Source: an uncultured Bacilli bacterium (GTDB taxonomy: Bacteria > Bacillota_I > Bacilli_A > RF39 > UBA660). Taken from it: 5,558 nt of DNA. The DNA lies in NCBI GenBank assembly GCA_947631135.1, contig CANRKE010000073.1, positions 1-5,558 of the forward strand. The letters run 5' to 3'. Position numbers and translations under genes: made by a program. Of the stretch, positions 4,875 to 5,558 are shown piece after piece; positions within the stretch are counted from its first letter, which is position 1, and each line of letters begins with the position of its first letter. Under the pieces are notes generated by a model. It saw only the letters and a list, made by a program, of their open reading frames with translations. It searched no databases and had not been told where the DNA came from.

Positions 4875-5558
4875 TTATTTTGCTTTTACGACGTATGGAT
4901 TTTCTTCTGTACCATCACCTTGGGTAAATAGTGTGTCAGATCTCAGATTGAAAACTGGCACAACGTTACCAAAATAGCGGGTACCATCGTGATAGAAATA
5001 ATCAAATTGGTACATAGAGAACATAAGAGCATTAGTATAATTGAAACGGTAAGGAGACCCCAGGCTCCAATCGCAACTTATTCCATATAAATAATAGTTG
5101 TAATTTGATGATCCATATTTTCCTCCTGCAAATACTGCTTCATCTGCTGATAAAAGCCCTATTTTTAAATCGTATTCTCCTCCATATAATTTATCTGTGT
5201 TTGGACATATATAACTTGGCTCCGGTACATGTCCACTATCTGTATTTAATCTACCATATGCTCCATAATGTAATAATCCTTTATCGTCTATATTTCCTGT
5301 TGTTGTATCATTACAATATCTTGTACTTGCTAATATTTTATCATAATCAGTCATATTTGTTTCATACCAACTATCTAAATATTCTTTCATTGTACTATTA
5401 TTATCTCCACTATTTGGATCTAATATCGCTTTTCCCTTTAATTGATATACACGATAATTTATTTTTTCTGTTGATTCTACCGTTGTTACTTGATATAAAT
5501 GATCGTCTTTACTTGTTGATGTTGAAAATTGTGTATATTTTCCCTCACATAATGCTTT
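4875..5558 (-). CDS. DUF6273-like repetitive surface/secreted protein (3' part, runs off the right edge)
   Basis: C-terminal 227 residues of a larger protein. The frame is open to the window edge, so the internal ATG at 5390 is not the start. The order of motifs matches a paralogous family common in gut Firmicutes: a linker (..YRVYQLKGKA), LDSWYETNMTDYDKILAST, CND, YGAYGRLN, a CP motif, IGLLSADEAVFAGG, NYNYYLY, a DWSLGSPY segment, then VVPVFNLRSD and the typical end GDGTEENPYVVKAK. These match the WxLxSP...VRPVxNL...GDGTxxNPY pattern of DUF6273-like domains, whose function is unknown. Surface exposure is an inference, since the N-terminus is off-window. From about 5085 down to the stop, codons shift towards C/G endings (CGC, CTG, GGG, ACC, TTC), unlike the A/T-ending upstream part, which suggests a mosaic gene. 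A hairpin terminator follows at 4770-4797. Confidence 0.78.
   Translation of the reverse strand, partial: KALCEGKYTQFSTSTSKDDHLYQVTTVESTEKINYRVYQLKGKAILDPNSGDNNSTMKEYLDSWYETNMTDYDKILASTRYCNDTTTGNIDDKGLLHYGAYGRLNTDSGHVPEPSYICPNTDKLYGGEYDLKIGLLSADEAVFAGGKYGSSNYNYYLYGISCDWSLGSPYRFNYTNALMFSMYQFDYFYHDGTRYFGNVVPVFNLRSDTLFTQGDGTEENPYVVKAK

Noticed and set aside
5388..5390. ATG at 5390 as the start of the surface-protein gene
   Set aside because: The frame is open for 56 more codons to the window edge with sequence that fits the same protein; no ribosome binding site precedes this ATG.

Overview
The window is very AT-rich and carries strong AAGGAG-type ribosome binding sites. Its ribosomal protein S4 is of the short form without zinc-binding cysteines, and lspA sits next to an RluD-type pseudouridine synthase. 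Together these point to a low-GC Gram-positive bacterium, plausibly a gut Bacilli/Erysipelotrichia/RF39-type lineage related to Mollicutes. The genetic code looks standard: every tryptophan in the recognisable genes that I checked is TGG, and TGA serves as a stop. The lineage is inferred from style and is not proven.

Layout. (1) Positions 1-790, minus strand: a housekeeping pair, lspA followed after 5 nt by the 5' part of an rluD-like gene that runs off the left edge. (2) Positions 850-1647, plus strand: rpsD with a good sigma-A promoter and a leader of about 160 nt that can be drawn as a pseudoknot, consistent with S4 autoregulation. (3) Positions 1657-1693: a long hairpin that works in both directions, between rpsD and the convergent operon to its right. 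(4) Positions 1698-4556, minus strand: a compact four-gene peptide-export operon. It encodes a C39-peptidase ABC transporter, a very small membrane-fusion-like protein, and two short precursor peptides with near-identical double-glycine leaders. The precursors are not in most automatic gene calls because they are 44 and 56 residues long and one lacks a normal start codon. (5) Positions 4557-4874: an intergenic region with hairpins, a small orphan reading-frame fragment and a sequence resembling an IS256-family end. (6) Positions 4875-5558, minus strand: the 3' part of a DUF6273-like, probably surface-exposed protein whose last ~70 codons have different base composition from the rest.

How it fits together. 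In the peptide operon, the transporter's N-terminal cysteine protease would remove the ...IKGG leaders while exporting the two mature peptides (about 41 and 30 residues). The small membrane protein would act as a stripped-down accessory/adaptor. Both mature peptides contain a GxxxG motif, as two-peptide (class IIb) bacteriocins do, and no modification enzyme or recognisable immunity gene is present. The most unusual feature is the junction between the accessory gene and the first precursor. They share one reading frame, separated only by TGA, and the precursor's only plausible in-frame start is ATT.
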